Positions 1 through 14,322 are shown, counted from the first letter of the stretch. The stretch: DNA of 64,000 bases from Clavaria fumosa (GCA_951802425.1 OX637804.1:1922001-1986000), one strand, 5' to 3'. Numbers and translations are program-made. The notes: generated from the letters alone by a model not told the origin.

Positions 1-628
1 AGATGCAGCCGACCATGATGTAATGCATCGAAGCGGGGACCCTATCCGATCGCTGATGACATCATCATCACAAGGATCCCAACAAAGATTGACACTGCTC
101 GGACTCATCATTCCAGTGCAAGCGCGCAGCCTTCCTGATCATCTATCAGATTCCGATATTTAATCAATGACTCATACATCATGTACAGCCCATAGCTAGA
201 GTATATAAGACCTGGGACCAACCCACATGTACCCTAGCTTCGATCTTTTCATCTATACACTTACTTGAGAGACCTCAACTAAGTCTGACAGCAAACGTCG
301 CTGCTGAGAACTTCGCACTGGAAGGATTCGTCTTCCCGCCTTTAAGGTCGCAAGTCATCCCTCCTGAGAGTTTCACCAGCCACCCATCGATTGAGCAGAA
401 CCTCTATCGGTTCGAGTATTACCAAAGGTATACAAGGACTTGGATAAAGGACCGGCTACTCCGAGCCAATCCCCAGACTTATTACCAGACACTTCGACTA
501 CTGCAGGAGTATTCCCTGCACATCGAGAGACAAGTCCGCCAGGACTATCGACTAGCATTAGAAACTGAACAGACCCTTTGCTCTACCCTTGCACACCAAA
601 GGGGTTTTGCTGTCACAAGCCCGACACA
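1..628 (+). repeat. 5' LTR of element A (left end not in window)
   Basis: The right edge is set at 628: the sequence up to there is repeated at 6212-6276 and ends in ACA, and a primer-binding site begins at 629. The left edge lies before base 1. A TATA box at 202-208 and a predicted transcript start at 236 divide it into U3 and a long R-U5 of about 390 bases. One frame without an ATG is open from about 220 to 770 across the LTR end; I give it no function. Confidence 0.75.
202..246 (+). promoter_or_regulatory. TATA box and predicted transcript 5' end of element A
   Basis: TATATAA lies at 202-208. The 11-mer AGCTTCGATCT at 236-246 is 34 bases downstream. It is exactly complementary to 629-639, as expected for the 5' end of a self-priming Tf1-type transcript. 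Confidence 0.7.
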
Positions 629-1108
629 AGATCGAAGCTCTTCAGTAAGCCTAGAGCGAGAGAGACCACAGACACCTCTGAAGAAAGACAAGAGAGACTA
701 CCTCGAAGAAGAAGAAGACACGTTGACCCAGACGATTCAGATATCTCTGTTACCAATTTGGAACAGAACGTAGTGGGACGAGTCTTAGATGCCGCAGTAT
801 TGTGGACACGACCTTTAGGGAGAGTAATACCCCCCAGAACCATTCAGAGGAGAACCGCACATCGGAACCTGCAAGTATTATATGCTGCCCAGGAAGGGAT
901 AGCAGAGCGAGAAAGAAATCCAGTCATCTCATTTGTGCCCGCACTCGAGTTTAAACACCAAGTCTACGCCAACCTAGGGTACCCAATCACCTGGCTTGAT
1001 GCACTCAGAGCAGAAGTACAGATCGAGTGTAACCCGGAAGGAAGGATCATAGAGATCATTTGCAGGAACCCGCACGAAAGAAGAAGTCATACCGATGAGC
1101 TCCGTTAA
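578..1108 (+). CDS. Leader ORF of element A, unknown function
   Basis: A 176-codon frame starts inside the LTR and ends 14 bases after the gag ATG at 1095. The N-terminal part is basic and arginine-rich and may be only LTR sequence. From about residue 45 it looks protein-like, with acidic and hydrophobic alternation and a tract including VIPPRTIQRRTAHRN. I recognise no domain. The overlap with gag suggests coupled translation or a formerly fused polyprotein. The comparable leader frame in element C argues mildly for a real role, but the frame may be partly fortuitous or frameshifted near 720-740. Confidence 0.4.
   Translation: MLYPCTPKGFCCHKPDTRSKLFSKPRARETTDTSEERQERLPRRRRRHVDPDDSDISVTNLEQNVVGRVLDAAVLWTRPLGRVIPPRTIQRRTAHRNLQVLYAAQEGIAERERNPVISFVPALEFKHQVYANLGYPITWLDALRAEVQIECNPEGRIIEIICRNPHERRSHTDELR
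629..639 (+). other. Self-priming primer-binding site of element A
   Basis: AGATCGAAGCT directly follows the LTR end and is the exact reverse complement of 236-246. In Tf1 of fission yeast the first 11 nucleotides of the mRNA fold back onto such a site and prime minus-strand DNA. The geometry is seen directly; its use is inferred. Confidence 0.7.
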
Positions 1109-4100
1109 AGAAGATATTCCAGGGAGCAAGGGAGGGGCAAAGATTGCCACGGCCTATACAGCAGAAAGACAGACTTCACTTATGGCATCGAGTCTAGAAG
1201 AAGACATCTTCAAGAAGGAAAGAGAGTTTGAAGCCAGAATGGCTGCACACAGGGAAGAAGAAGCCAAATATAGGGCGAGGATGGGACTACCAGAGGTAGA
1301 GACCTCCGTGAGTGCAGAACGAGAATACTTTATACCCAAGCAGGAACCGACAACACCAACACCAGCACCAAAGGGCAAAGGAAGGGTCACCATGTCGACA
1401 GATCCCTTCGAAGGAGTGAAGGAAGGCACCACACCTGCAGCAGAGTACAACCCCTTCACCTTACCAAGAGGGACTGGAAGCAAACCACCAGGTGGAGACC
1501 CACCAGGGAGGGACCCTTCTGGGAGTGAACCTTTTGGGAGGAGACCGCCAGGAAGGGAACCACCAAGTGGAGGCCCACCAGGAGGAGGCCCACCAGGAGG
1601 AGGCCCACCAGGAGGGGGATACCCAGGAATGATCGGAATGCCAGAGAGGATAGGAATACCTAAACCACCAAAGCCAACACCCCCCGTCCCATTTGATGGA
1701 GAACGAGAGAACTGGGGACCATTCGTGGTGCAGGCATACCTATATTTCGCAGCATATCCATTCTATTTTGGAGCAGGTCAAGACGAGGCGAGGTGCCTGC
1801 AGTTCCTGCGATGGTTTGAAGGACCCGTAGTGAAGACTTGGGCCTATGGATTATTGACAACAATAGGGACCCCACAGCAACATCCCTTCCTCAATGATTG
1901 GAATGCGCTCCTCGGAGAGGCCGCCAAACTCTGGGGCCCCATCAATGAACCACAGATGGCCAGAGCAAAACTCAGGGAACTCAAACAGGAGAAGACAGTA
2001 TCTGAGTACCACGCCATGTTCACCAGATGGTCAGTACCAAGTGGATACAATGAAATCGCCTTAGGAGAGATGTTCTACCACGGATTGAAGCCAGCAATCA
2101 AGGATCTCCTGGTACATGTCGAGAGACCAGAGACAGTGTCCGGACTGCTTGGAGTAGCCATTCAGTATGAACAGGGTATCCTAACGAGAATCAGAGAAAG
2201 GGGGCCAGTCTGGAAGACGCCCAGACAACCCTTCAAAGGAGAAACAGCTAGGGGAGACATAAACAGAGCAGTGATCAAAGCCTCGAGACTCGCCCCAGCA
2301 GAATGAATGAGACAACTCAAAGAAGGAACATGTTTTATTTGTGATCAGAAAGGACACCTTGCTCGTGAGTGTCCTCAACGACAGAGAATGCAAATCCAAG
2401 GAACAGCAAACGAAGAAACCAAGAAAGAAGAGGATTTTCAGGAAGGTTGAAGAGAGCCCACAAACTCTTCGACCTATAGTACCCCAGAGTCTGCACCTGT
2501 ATTTATTTGATCAGTCCCCAATGATGACCATATTTATCTTGACATCATGCTGGAGACTGAGAGAATAAATACTAAGGTAAAGGCACTGGTGGACAGTGGG
2601 GCCTCAAGCCTATTCATATCCCCAAGACTGGCCAAACGATTTAGGCGACAACACCTCAGAAAGGCAATTTCCCTGACCAATATTGACGGGACCCCTAACC
2701 AGATCGGGAAGATCACCCATCAAGTAAGGGTGACCCTGAAGGCACAGGGGCACGAGTCAAAGGAGAACCTGTTGATAGCAGACATAGGGGTCGAAGACGT
2801 CATCATAGGAATCGACTGGTTGAGGAAGCACAACCCAACCATAGATTGGAGAACAGGGAAGTTCACATTCTCCGAGTGCCCGGTGAGCTGCACGAAAGAG
2901 AAAGGGAAGCGCTATACCCCAGTGACGATGAGCTTTGGAGGAATAAATGCAAAGGACACCTTTCAGAGGTTGATGAAGGAATTCGAAGACATCACTGAAT
3001 ATCTAGAGGGAGAAGAAGAAGAACCCAACGAAGATGACCAACCCGAGGAGGGAGACCAAGTATTCGAGGTTACGGATACAGAAAGGATCATGCAAATTGC
3101 TGCAGGGTTTACCAAGTCACAGCAAATAGCAGAGCAGGTACTTCGACAAGAGAAGGTGCAAACATTCGAAGAAATGGTACCCAAGGAGTTCTGAAGGTAC
3201 AAGAAGGTGTTCGAACAAAAGGCATCAGAACGACTTCCCAAGAGGAAACCATGGGACCACGTGATAAACTTGGAGGAAGGAGCTCCCTTACCTAACTCCA
3301 AGAAGTACGCCATGTCCCCGAAAGAAAGAGAAGCCTTGATGGAGTACTTGGACGAGAACCTAGCCAAAGGGTACATCAGGAAGTCAGAAGGACCAGGGTC
3401 ACCAGCAGCCTCACCAGTGTTCTTCATCAAGAAAAAGGATGGTAGCCTGAGGTTAGTGGTTGATTATAGGAAACTGAATGCGATTACCATCAAGGATCGA
3501 TTCCCACTACCCTTGACTCAGACCTTACTTGACAAGCTGGCCTTAGCCTATTACTTCACGGCCTTGGATTTACGGTGGGGATACAATAACGTCTGAGTAA
3601 GGGATGGAGACCAGTACAAAGCCGCCTTCATGACTGAGGAAGGATTGTATGAGCCGGAGGTCATGGGATTCGGACTGTGTAACGCCCCGGCAACCTTCCA
3701 GCAGATGATGCACGACATATTCAAGGATATGGCCAATGTGGTGGTATACCTGGACGACATCCTGATATTCTCAGAAACGAGAGAGGAGCATGTGACGACA
3801 GTCCTGGAGGTGCTTCGACAACTACAGGAGAATGACCTATTCTGTAAACCAGAAAAGTGCAAGTTCTTCCATGGAGAGACAGAATACTTAGGATTTTTGA
3901 TTTCGCACAATCAAATCAGAATGGACCCAGCAAAGGTACAGGCGATCATGGACTGGCCAGAACCAACAATGGTGAAAGGGATACAAGAAGTCCTGGGGTT
4001 CGGCAATTTCTACCGAAGGTTTATCAAGGGGTACTCTGAACAAGTCAGACCTTTGACTAGTCTGTTGAAGAAGGGGAAGGTCTTTGAATGGGGAGAGGAA

Positions 4101-6188
4101 CAAAGACAAGCATTCAGACAGTACAAGGATAAGTTCAAGGACGCCCCTGTCTTGATCATCCCAAATCCGGAAGAACCCTATGTAGTGGAGTGTGATGCTT
4201 CAGACTTTGCAGTCGGAGCAGTACTGTCACAGAAGGGAGAGGATGGGAATGTGCACCCGATAGCCTTCATGTCAAAAGCAATGAACGCCGCTGAAAGAAA
4301 CTACCAAATTTACGACAAGGAGTTACTGGCTATCATTCTGGCTCTTAAGCAGTGGCGACATTACTTGGAAGGGGCATGACACAGGGTGACCATTCTATCC
4401 GACCATCAGAACTTACAGTACTTTGGGGGAGCACAGACACTCACCTGGAGACAGGCGAGGTGGGGTTTATTCCTGACACGATTTGATTACGAGATCAAGC
4501 ATCGACCTGGACGACTGGGAGGGAAGCCAGACAAACTATCACGGAGGCCCGACCATAAGCCAGAAACCCCAGACAACCAGGGATGGCAGGTCCTACAGCT
4601 GAACTCCCCAGAGGTGCTACAACCAGAAAGGATTAGGATCTGTGCCATGAAGAGAGGACATGCTTCGAGCCTCCAGGATCACCCTATTCGGAAACGAATT
4701 AGGAAGGAAGTAGAATACGACCCTGAGGTAATGGAAGCAATGAAACTCCTGAAGATGGGACCAAGGCAACTGTGAAAAGGACTGGAAGATTGGAACCTGG
4801 AAGACGGACTGCTACTCTTCCAGGGGAAGGTATGCGTACCAGACAACCCAGGGATACGAAGAGATCTGGTTAAACTGCACCACGACTCACTAGAAGTAGG
4901 CCATCCAGGGGTCTACAAGACAATGGAACTTATTTCCCGGAACTACTGGTGGCCAGGGATGACCAGATACATCAAGCATTACGTAGAAACCTGCGACACC
5001 TGCAATCGGAAGAAGAACTGGGCGCAGAAGCCCAGAGGGGAACTTCGACCCATTCCACCAGCAGAACAACCTTGGCAGGTGGCCACCAATGACTTCATCG
5101 TGGGATTACCTAAGTCAGCAGGATACGATGGAATTTGGGTGGTAGCGGACCACCTAACCAAGGAGGCGCACTTTATTCCAGTCAAGTCAGACATCGACAC
5201 AGAAGAGACCATCGACTTGTATTTACAACATGTCTGGAAACTACATGGAGTCCCAGAGAAGATGATCTCGGATCGAGGAACACAATTCACGTCCAAACTG
5301 ATGAGAGGAGTGTTCAAGAAATTAGGCGTACAGGCCTATTCCACTGCATACCACCCACAGACAGATGGACAGACCAAACGAATCAATCAGACCTTGAAGC
5401 AATACCTACGGCTCTTCTGTTGCTATCGACAGAATGACTGGAGCCACTACCTACCAATGGCAGAGTTCGCCTACAACAACAATGTTAGCACCACCACGAA
5501 GCAATCTCCCTTCTATGCTGCAAGGGGGTACCATCCAAGGATGACGTTTGACACAGGAAAGGATACAGGGGTGCCCAAAGCGGAGGAGGTAATCAGCCAT
5601 CTCCATCAGGTACAGGACGAATTGAGAGCAGCTATGAAGCTGTCTCAGGAGCAAATGGCATGGTACTATGACAAGGACCGTCAGAAAGAATCACCATTTA
5701 AACTGGGACAGAAGGTGTGGTTAGATGCCAGAAATATCACCACTACAGCCCCCAGCAAGACACTGGCCGATCGACGACTAGGGCCATTTGAAATCATTGA
5801 AGTTCTCTCTGACGTCAACTACAAATTGGAACTGCCTGCCTCGATTCAGGTCCACCCAGTGTTCCACATCTCCTTACTATATCCATACAAAGAATCAATG
5901 ATCCCAGGACGAATAGAACCCCCACCGCCGCCAGTGGAAGTAGAGGGAGAGGAGGAATACGAGATTGGAGAAATCAAGGATGGACGGCTATGGCGAAGTC
6001 AGAAACAATACCTAGTGGGATGGGAAGGGTATGGACCAAACGAAGACATGTGGAAACCAGAAAAAGAATTGGGACATGCAGAAGAAGCGATCAGACACTT
6101 TCATGACACCCATCCAGAGTTCGTCTGGATGACTGCCAGGAAGAGGAAGGCCCGTGATTCATCCTCGAAAATCTCCGGTGAAGCTTAA
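1095..6188 (+). pseudogene. gag-pol of element A, broken by seven TGA codons
   Basis: A single frame runs the whole length with stops at 2304, 2448, 2508, 3192, 3594, 4377 and 4773, all TGA. In order: Gag with a PPGG-rich linker; a CCHC zinc knuckle just after the first stop (CFICDQKGHLAREC); protease with DSGASS near 2596; RT with YLDD near 3750; RNase H; integrase with a zinc-binding head and the SDRGTQF motif; and a chromodomain near 5950-6100. Most stops fall where relatives have arginine, for example RWGYNNV[stop]V in RT, which fits CGA to TGA. The third integrase acidic residue is also gone (DGQTKR instead of the usual DGQTER). There is no frameshift, so the decay is by point mutation. 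Confidence 0.9.
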
Positions 6189-6198
6189 GAGAGAGGGT

Positions 6199-6276
6199 CG
6201 TAGCATTAGGGACTGAACAGACCCTTTGCTCTACCCTTGCACACCAAAGGGGTTTTGCTGTCACAAGCCCGACACA
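6199..6276 (+). repeat. Remnant of the 3' LTR of element A
   Basis: 6212-6276 matches 564-628 exactly (65 bases), and weaker similarity continues left to about 6199. It follows a purine-rich run after the pol stop (6188-6198), a plausible polypurine tract. U3 and most of R-U5 are missing, so an internal deletion fused the tract to the last bases of U5. Confidence 0.75.
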
Positions 6277-7522
6277 GGTGCACCTGGATGGAGAGCTCTC
6301 GGGGCATACGCAATAGGGTGTCCTTCAGCACCTCTGCAAGGTGCTTTGTTGGCTCCACTAGGCTGCTAGTCCCCTTTTCTCTTTTCGGTATTTCACTTTT
6401 AGCGGTTTCCGTTTCCGCTTTGTCCTTCACCTCAGCCCCAATCCGGGTGTGTCTCTGCTGCAAGATAGTGTATTTTGGGATACTAGCTGTGGGTACAGGG
6501 ACGGGAGGGGGGCTGGGATATCTACTCCTGAGACTCCAGTTCGGACTCACTGGGCCTCGTCTCCAAAATCCGGCTCCTCAACAGGAGCCCTCTTCTCTCT
6601 CTCGAGCAAATCCAGGCGGTCTCAGAGCAGTGCAATCTCATTCTCATAGTCCTCTGCACTACATGCCTGGCTTTCCATGGCGCAGACCTGCAGCCTCGGG
6701 ATCTGCAGACGTGTGTCCTGGAGCTGGCAATCTCTCACCATGTGACCAGCTTGGCCACATTGGAAGCAGGTGCGCAACACTCCAGGGGCACAGGCACGAT
6801 CCACCACCATGGCATCACCGGCATTGGTGGGATGTGGCATGGTGGGAGGGGCAGGGGTGCGGGCCAGAGGCTGGGCCAGGAAGGGACGGGGGGCTGGGGC
6901 AGCTGGTTGCAGGCAGAGCAGGACGCACAGAGTTCTGTTGTGTGATGACTCCATCGAGGCGACACTGCTGAGCATCTAGCTTTTCGGCAAGTGCCTTCCA
7001 CTGCACGTAGGTCTCTGGCATTGGCGAAACACCATAGACCTTTCCCACTAGCCTCCTGCTCAGATTCGACTCCAGCCAATGGACCAGGATGTCTGAATCG
7101 GCCACTTCTGTCATCCCTGCTCTTTGGAACATCATTTCAAACTTTGTGAAGAACTCAGGTGCCGTCATGACACCCTGTTTCAACCTTGCAATGTCTGTGA
7201 GGGCAGTCGCACGGTCGTTCGGGTCATTGAATGCTCGCTTCATCTCTTCCACAAATTCTGCCCAGGTTCCAACCTTGTTGTTACCCAGGATTTCCTCTCC
7301 CTTCACATTTGCCCATTCTGCGGCAAACCCCTCACCAGTAATTTTGCTGAGGGTGTAGAGGACCTTTGCCAGGTCTGTGGCATAGATTATCGGATTCACC
7401 ATAAACAGGAGGCAGAGCGACCAGAGGAATGTACAGAAATTTCTTTTTTGCCCATCGAATGGGGCGACGACTAAATCCAGCCTCGTGGCATGGACTTCAG
7501 GCGGGGCAATGTGGTCAGCCAT
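6277..7522 (-). pseudogene. gag fragment of element E2
   Basis: Starts at ATG 7522 (MADHIAPPEV). The capsid-like region matches element B Gag (for example GEGFAAEWAN and AGTWAEFVEEMKRAF in both). A frameshift lies around 6815-6975. The reading then moves to another frame carrying a CCHC knuckle, CFQCGQAGHMVRDC, near 6730-6770. It shifts again before the conserved TRIGAEVK stretch at about 6430-6470 and ends at the junction with element A. E2 has Trp (TGG) where both B copies have a TGA stop early in gag. Confidence 0.8.
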
Positions 7523-8163
7523 CACAGACCCTGGTGGTGGTGATGGGGTTTCAGGGACGTCAGTAACGGGGGAATTGGGGGGGAGCTGGGCTCGACCCGG
7601 TCTCGGACGCAGACACTGTAAATAGAATTCCAGGCCTTGGGCACTCAGGACTTCTTCGATCTCTTAGCAGTCCTGTCCTCTCAGGCTGCTCTCTATGTAT
7701 CTAGGTACTTATAGAACTCTTATTCTATAAAACTTGTTGCTAGCGTGGGGCCCAAATGGTGTCCCAGGTGGTCACTCCACAACTCCTAGTGAGTTGCCTG
7801 TGTGCCCTTCTGACAATGGTCACAGAGCAAGGGCCCTGTCCACTGGACCAGGAAACTACAGAAAAACTATGTATAGGGCCTTTCCATGCCCTGTACACTA
7901 CACGATTCACTGGTACGTAGCTGTAAAGCAAAGTTCCGGGCCTTTGGCACTTGGTGTCTCTTGGGGAGGGTCACAGTAGACTTCCTCTGGGTCTGGTCAC
8001 GTGTATCTACACACAGTAAAAATTTCACACGGTTCTGTTGCACACCGTGGGCAGGGTAAAGAGAAAGAGGATGAGGGGGATAAGCTGTCACAAAGTGTGA
8101 CAGTTTGAGATAGGGGTCCAGGCTAGCCAGGTTAGGACACGGGGCTAGGGCGGACAGGGGTTG
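7523..8163 (-). other. Untranslated leader of element E2
   Basis: This stretch between the primer site and gag aligns by eye with 34222-34783 of element B-young (shared blocks include the one around 7740-7860). I see no convincing coding frame. Confidence 0.6.
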
Positions 8164-8173
8164 ATGTTAGTAT
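8164..8173 (-). other. Self-priming primer-binding site of element E2
   Basis: The plus-strand 10-mer ATGTTAGTAT at 8164-8173 is the reverse complement of 8229-8238 inside the LTR, about 35-40 bases downstream of the TATA run. Two bases separate it from the LTR end at 8176. Compared with element B (ATCTTAGTAT) the third base differs in both partners, so pairing is kept. Confidence 0.65.
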
Positions 8174-8175
8174 TG

Positions 8176-8479
8176 TGTCAGACTTAGTCTCACGGTTCAC
8201 ACAACTTAACGTAAGGTCGATGATGACGATACTAACATAAGGGGAAAAGGGTACAAGTAAGAAAACAACGGGTATATATAGTGAATGGTTCAGGAGTTGC
8301 CAGCGTTCCCACGCTCGGACCCCGTGCGTCACGTGATGCGTCCAGGCCCAGGTCACATGATTTTCCCATTATGTAATCCACCACCCGTTCGGGTCACATG
8401 ACTCATCCGCAAACTTCCCGCAACTCTTTTGCAATCCTTCCTTGGCCTTTCCAACCTGCTTATGTAAGCAATCCTGACA
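8176..8479 (-). repeat. 5' LTR of element E2
   Basis: 304 bases. On the minus strand it reads TGTCAGGATTGC...GTCTGACA with perfect 6-base inverted ends. It contains TATATATA at 8273-8280 (minus-strand promoter) and CACGTGA-like blocks shared with element B LTRs. The partner 3' LTR is not in the window, so no target duplication can be checked. Confidence 0.8.
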
Positions 8480-8769
8480 TGATCTCAAACTGATCTCAAA
8501 TAAAATCTGTAAAATTGCAGAAAAATTAGAGTAGGTTTAAAATATGTGTAGAAATCTCCAGAAATATTTCCATAATTTTACAGAATTTATTGAAGTTTTA
8601 AAAGCATCGGTTTGAGTTCGGTTAACCGAAATTAACCGAACCGTGGCAACACTAGGAGAAACTGACTGCAGACCCATGTAAGTAAGTGCAAACAGGGTCG
8701 AACTAAGACAAAGAAGGCCAAAGAACGCAACATAAGCCAAACAGGACCATACGAAAGGCGAGGATCTCT
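8480..8769. other. AT-rich spacer between E2 LTR and calcineurin gene
   Basis: About 290 AT-rich bases with no coding frame. They must contain the 3' untranslated region and polyadenylation signals of the calcineurin gene, whose stop codon is at 8770-8772. Confidence 0.5.
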
Positions 8770-11319
<2,550 letters not shown>

Positions 11320-13348
11320 TGATTCCGGGTATTATTCTGTAAAGAGAGAAGGGGTAGAGAGAGAGGGCAGAAAGACGTCGTTGTAGACGCCGAAGTGACT
11401 TGTGTGGTATAATGTTTCCCTACGCGGATTAGGACGAGGATCATGCTGTTGAAAAGAGTCTGCCACCGCACCGTAACGCACTGGCAGAGATGACTACCCA
11501 GCTGCCTGTGGTGATTCTCGAAACTGGCAAATTATCCACCACGCTCGGCCCACAGAATTTGAACGAAGAGGGTGCTTTGGTGGTTGCGGTAAGGAGTCGG
11601 AGGGGGTGGTGAGTGCGGTTGCGCTTGATTTGAGCCTGGCCGCTGAGCCAGGCACCATCACTCACCACGGTACAGGAATTAGCGGTACACAAATTTATTA
11701 CAACGTACAGCAAGATGGTCCCCTGGCTGGGGTAAAGTCTCTCCGGTGCGCTACGGCGACTCTCCTCGTATGCAGTGCTTGGTCTGGCCGTCACTACGCT
11801 TTCACAGCTCATCCTACGTCGAAATAGCGTCCGGCTGAGCTCTCTATTCTCTCATCATGAGACGCTGACGACTTGAGACTACGCTGATTTCAAGGGGGAT
11901 AACTTCGTTTCAGTTTCTCAGAAAGGCGAACGCGGTCGTAATCGGGCGTGCGGCTAGAATCAATGTCACAACCGCCACGGTCTTCCACAGACTCATTGGC
12001 CTTCTCCAACATCCCCAAGAGAACACCAAGGTTGGGCGAAACTTGACTCGCTGTATGACGCGTGCAGAGTAGCATTATTATTATTATGTAGAAAGAGGCT
12101 AAGCCAAGTTAGGCCTACGCAAAGACTTCGATTTTGTCGATGGATGGATGCAAGAAACATATATTCCGTCGGGTCTGTATACGGAGAAATCCCCGCATTC
12201 CTATTGGGCCTAACGAACGTCCATCTGGGAGAGAAATTTTGACGTAGCCCAGTTCGCGATCTTACGGTGAAGGTTTGGCTTGTAGCATTGAGAGTGATAA
12301 ATCATTGGAGGTCGGGTGCCAGAGGCAGCTCTCCCTGCTGGCGAAAAAATCCTCTGCATCGCTCCGCGATAGTTAAGTAGCTGAGGACGAATCCGGCGTC
12401 TTCGACGAGCATGCTTTCCCCAGGAATGTTGGGATTTAAGCGTCGTCGGTTTCGCCACAGCGCTCGTCCTCTTGTCCGAGTCTCCAAATTGGAATAACTG
12501 AATCAGGCTTTGCGATACCGAAGCCAGAGCTTCTTCACTTGAGGTAGAGCTTCGCGTTCGTCCCAAGACTCATGCTATGTACCCGCAATGTCCAGCGCAA
12601 TGACATTTGTACCACTTTTCCTGTCAGTACATCTGGTCTGTGCAGAAGTCCTCCGGTGACTTGGGGAACTCTTAGCCCCGAGATATACTACTTGCTTACA
12701 ATTTGATCTGGAACAGAGGCTTCACTCAGAAGCATAAGGATGTGGCACGCCAGACGTACATTTAAATTGTGGGGCAGACACGCTTTGGCACCACCAGCCC
12801 GATACATATTTGTAGGGGAAGGAAGCATTGACGTGCAGATAGAGGGAACAGACACAACCACCGAGGGAAAATGCACCATGTCCAAAGTGGTAAGGAGGAC
12901 CCATTATTAATAAGAGGAGGCGCGCAGGGGCGCCCTTTCACAGGCTGGCCGCATTGCAGGCTCGCCCTTTGGGCCGCGCAACAGTTTGGCCGCGCAGAGT
13001 CACGGCGCGCTTCGGGCGCCATAATGGTCCTCGATGACGGGGGTGTCGCCGAGCAATATATCGAGGTCGCCATCCTCAACCTCAACTAGCCAGACAAGTT
13101 CACCTTAAGTGCAGATCGCGCGAGCGCTCGCGCAGGACGAGGTAGTCGTCCAGGATATCGTTAAGCCATCTACTTTGCTTTGTGACACACGCCGCAGCTG
13201 ATCCGCTTCTTGGCCATCTAGGTCGATCGTCCCGTCCCTGCTCGACGCCGATCGTTGGATAGGTATTCAAATGTGATGAGCACGTGGCTGTGCACATGAA
13301 AAGCTTGCATTGAGGATGATATGCGTGGCGACAGATTCTAAGTCTCTC
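11320..13348. other. No confident gene; calcineurin promoter and possible decayed coding stretches
   Basis: 11320-11870 should hold the calcineurin promoter. A plus-strand ATG at 11490 opens 33 codons to a good donor (GTAAGG at 11589), but I found no convincing next exon. On the minus strand, short protein-like pieces occur near 13110-13180 (WLNDILDDYLVLRERSRDLH) and 13000-13085 (EVEDGDLDILLGDTPVIEDH), separated by stops, and longer frames cover 12210-12566. I could not join these into a gene, so they may be an unrecognised intron-rich gene or a pseudogene. Confidence 0.35.
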
Positions 13349-14322
13349 TCATACGACTAGTTCCCCCTCAACACTCCGTGGCTCAAGGGCCAGCCGGGGA
13401 AGCAACGCGTCATATCGTCTTCGATCTAGTCCTTTTAAATATTTGAGGACCTTTGCACGCTGGTGTATCAACGTCCGCAGAGAGCGGCGATTGCCGACAT
13501 CCCTGGTGCACTTCTGCAAATGTGTCCAAAGATTCCGTATCCGCATCGTCAGAATTGCGGCTGAAGAATAAATGAGAACCGCAAAGGAGGAGGGGGGGGA
13601 CTGCATTGCGCACCTTGCACCTCCGGTCTACCCGTGTCAAACTTTTGGTCCTCGCCCGAGAACGCAAGAACGATGCGCTTCCTGTTCTCATAGTTGATAC
13701 CTCCAGCATTCGCATTCCTGAGATCCAGTAATTGGGCAAGCATGTTGGCCTTCTCCATTTCACCCTGTTCGCGTTCCACTAGTTTGGAGTGGTCGTGTTT
13801 CTCCTTCCATCTCTCGCCGTGTACTTGTTGCAGATTATGGAAGTGACTTTGGGTAGACGAAAAGGCAGGTAGCTCCTCAAATAGCATCTGCTTGTCCTTT
13901 TCACTCAAGCCAAGCCCTATGTATTTGGGCAATCGGACTTGGCCTGCCTCTGTCCGCGAACCGCTCTCGGACGGGGGTGTCACCTCGGAGGCAACGTCTT
14001 CAGGGTGGATGAGCACTTTGTGCAAGTCACACCTGAGCCATTTGGAATCGTCGCCAGGTTGAGACCCCAGCACATAGAATGCGCGCTGCAAATCGTGTTG
14101 CTGAGGCTGCTGGTCTTTGTCATCCTCGCGCCCTCGTTTGGCAGAAGTGCGTTTCCTGGAAACTGAAGCATGCAACACAGCAGAAGTGTGCAGTCCCTCC
14201 ACGCTACTCCAACTAGTTCTGGAGCAGCAGCCTGACGAATAAGTTGAACTGTTTTGATGACTGGACGAGAAACACTTACTCTGCGCGACGAGCGCCAGTC
14301 TTTGTGGCCAGTGGAAGAGCAT
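13349..14322 (-). CDS. MRPS28: Mitochondrial small-subunit ribosomal protein uS15m
   Basis: Component of the mitochondrial ribosome small subunit. Three exons: 14280-14322, 13614-14231 and 13349-13560. Introns of 48 bases (GTAAGT...CAG) and 53 bases (GTGCGC...CAG) keep frame and give 290 residues. The C-terminal exon carries the S15 domain: the EVQAAILTMRIRNLW stretch formed across intron 2, then GNRRSLRTLIHQRAKVLKYL and the ending EGELVV, as in fungal MRPS28. The N-terminus is rich in Arg, Ser and hydrophobics (MLFHWPQRLALVAQ), as expected for a mitochondrial presequence. ATG 14322 is the first in-frame ATG. The middle of the protein is a fungal extension absent from bacterial S15. Its promoter must lie in or near the 130 bases separating it from the upstream gene. 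Confidence 0.88.

Larger units (their letters stand above)
1..6276 (+). mobile_element. Element A: decayed chromodomain Ty3/gypsy retrotransposon
   Basis: The order is LTR (left end outside the window), primer site, leader ORF, gag, protease, RT, RNase H, integrase, chromodomain and a 3' LTR remnant. The last 65 bases of the 5' LTR (564-628) recur exactly at 6212-6276. Element E2 sequence resumes at 6277, so A probably inserted into E2's gag and later lost most of its 3' LTR. Seven in-frame TGA codons and a changed integrase residue make it non-functional. The Gly/Pro-rich Gag linker and C-terminal chromodomain fit the Tf2/chromovirus group abundant in agaricomycetes. Confidence 0.9.
6277..8479 (-). 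mobile_element. Element E2: 5' part of a gypsy element related to element B
   Basis: Reading leftward on the minus strand there is a 5' LTR (8479-8176), a primer site, a leader and then gag. Homology stops at 6277 within the stretch between the zinc knuckle and the protease, where element A begins. The rest of pol is not in the window. Gag and LTR resemble element B at moderate identity, so E2 is a distinct family or an older lineage. Confidence 0.85.

Noticed and set aside
220..770. Long open frame across the element A LTR end
   Set aside because: It has no ATG, crosses the LTR boundary and primer site, and resembles no known protein. It is noted only as open sequence.
2304..4775. UGA recoding (selenocysteine or a variant code) as explanation of seven in-frame TGA codons in element A
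   Set aside because: Host genes here (calcineurin, eIF4E-like, uS15m) use no internal TGA, uS15m ends in TGA, and the stops match decayed CGA codons in dead elements.
11490..11588. Possible first exon of a plus-strand gene divergent from calcineurin
   Set aside because: There is an ATG and a good donor, but no continuation could be found in the next kilobase.
12210..13297. A minus-strand gene between calcineurin and MRPS28
   Set aside because: Protein-like fragments exist but are separated by stops and could not be spliced into a consistent product, so I list only a region note.
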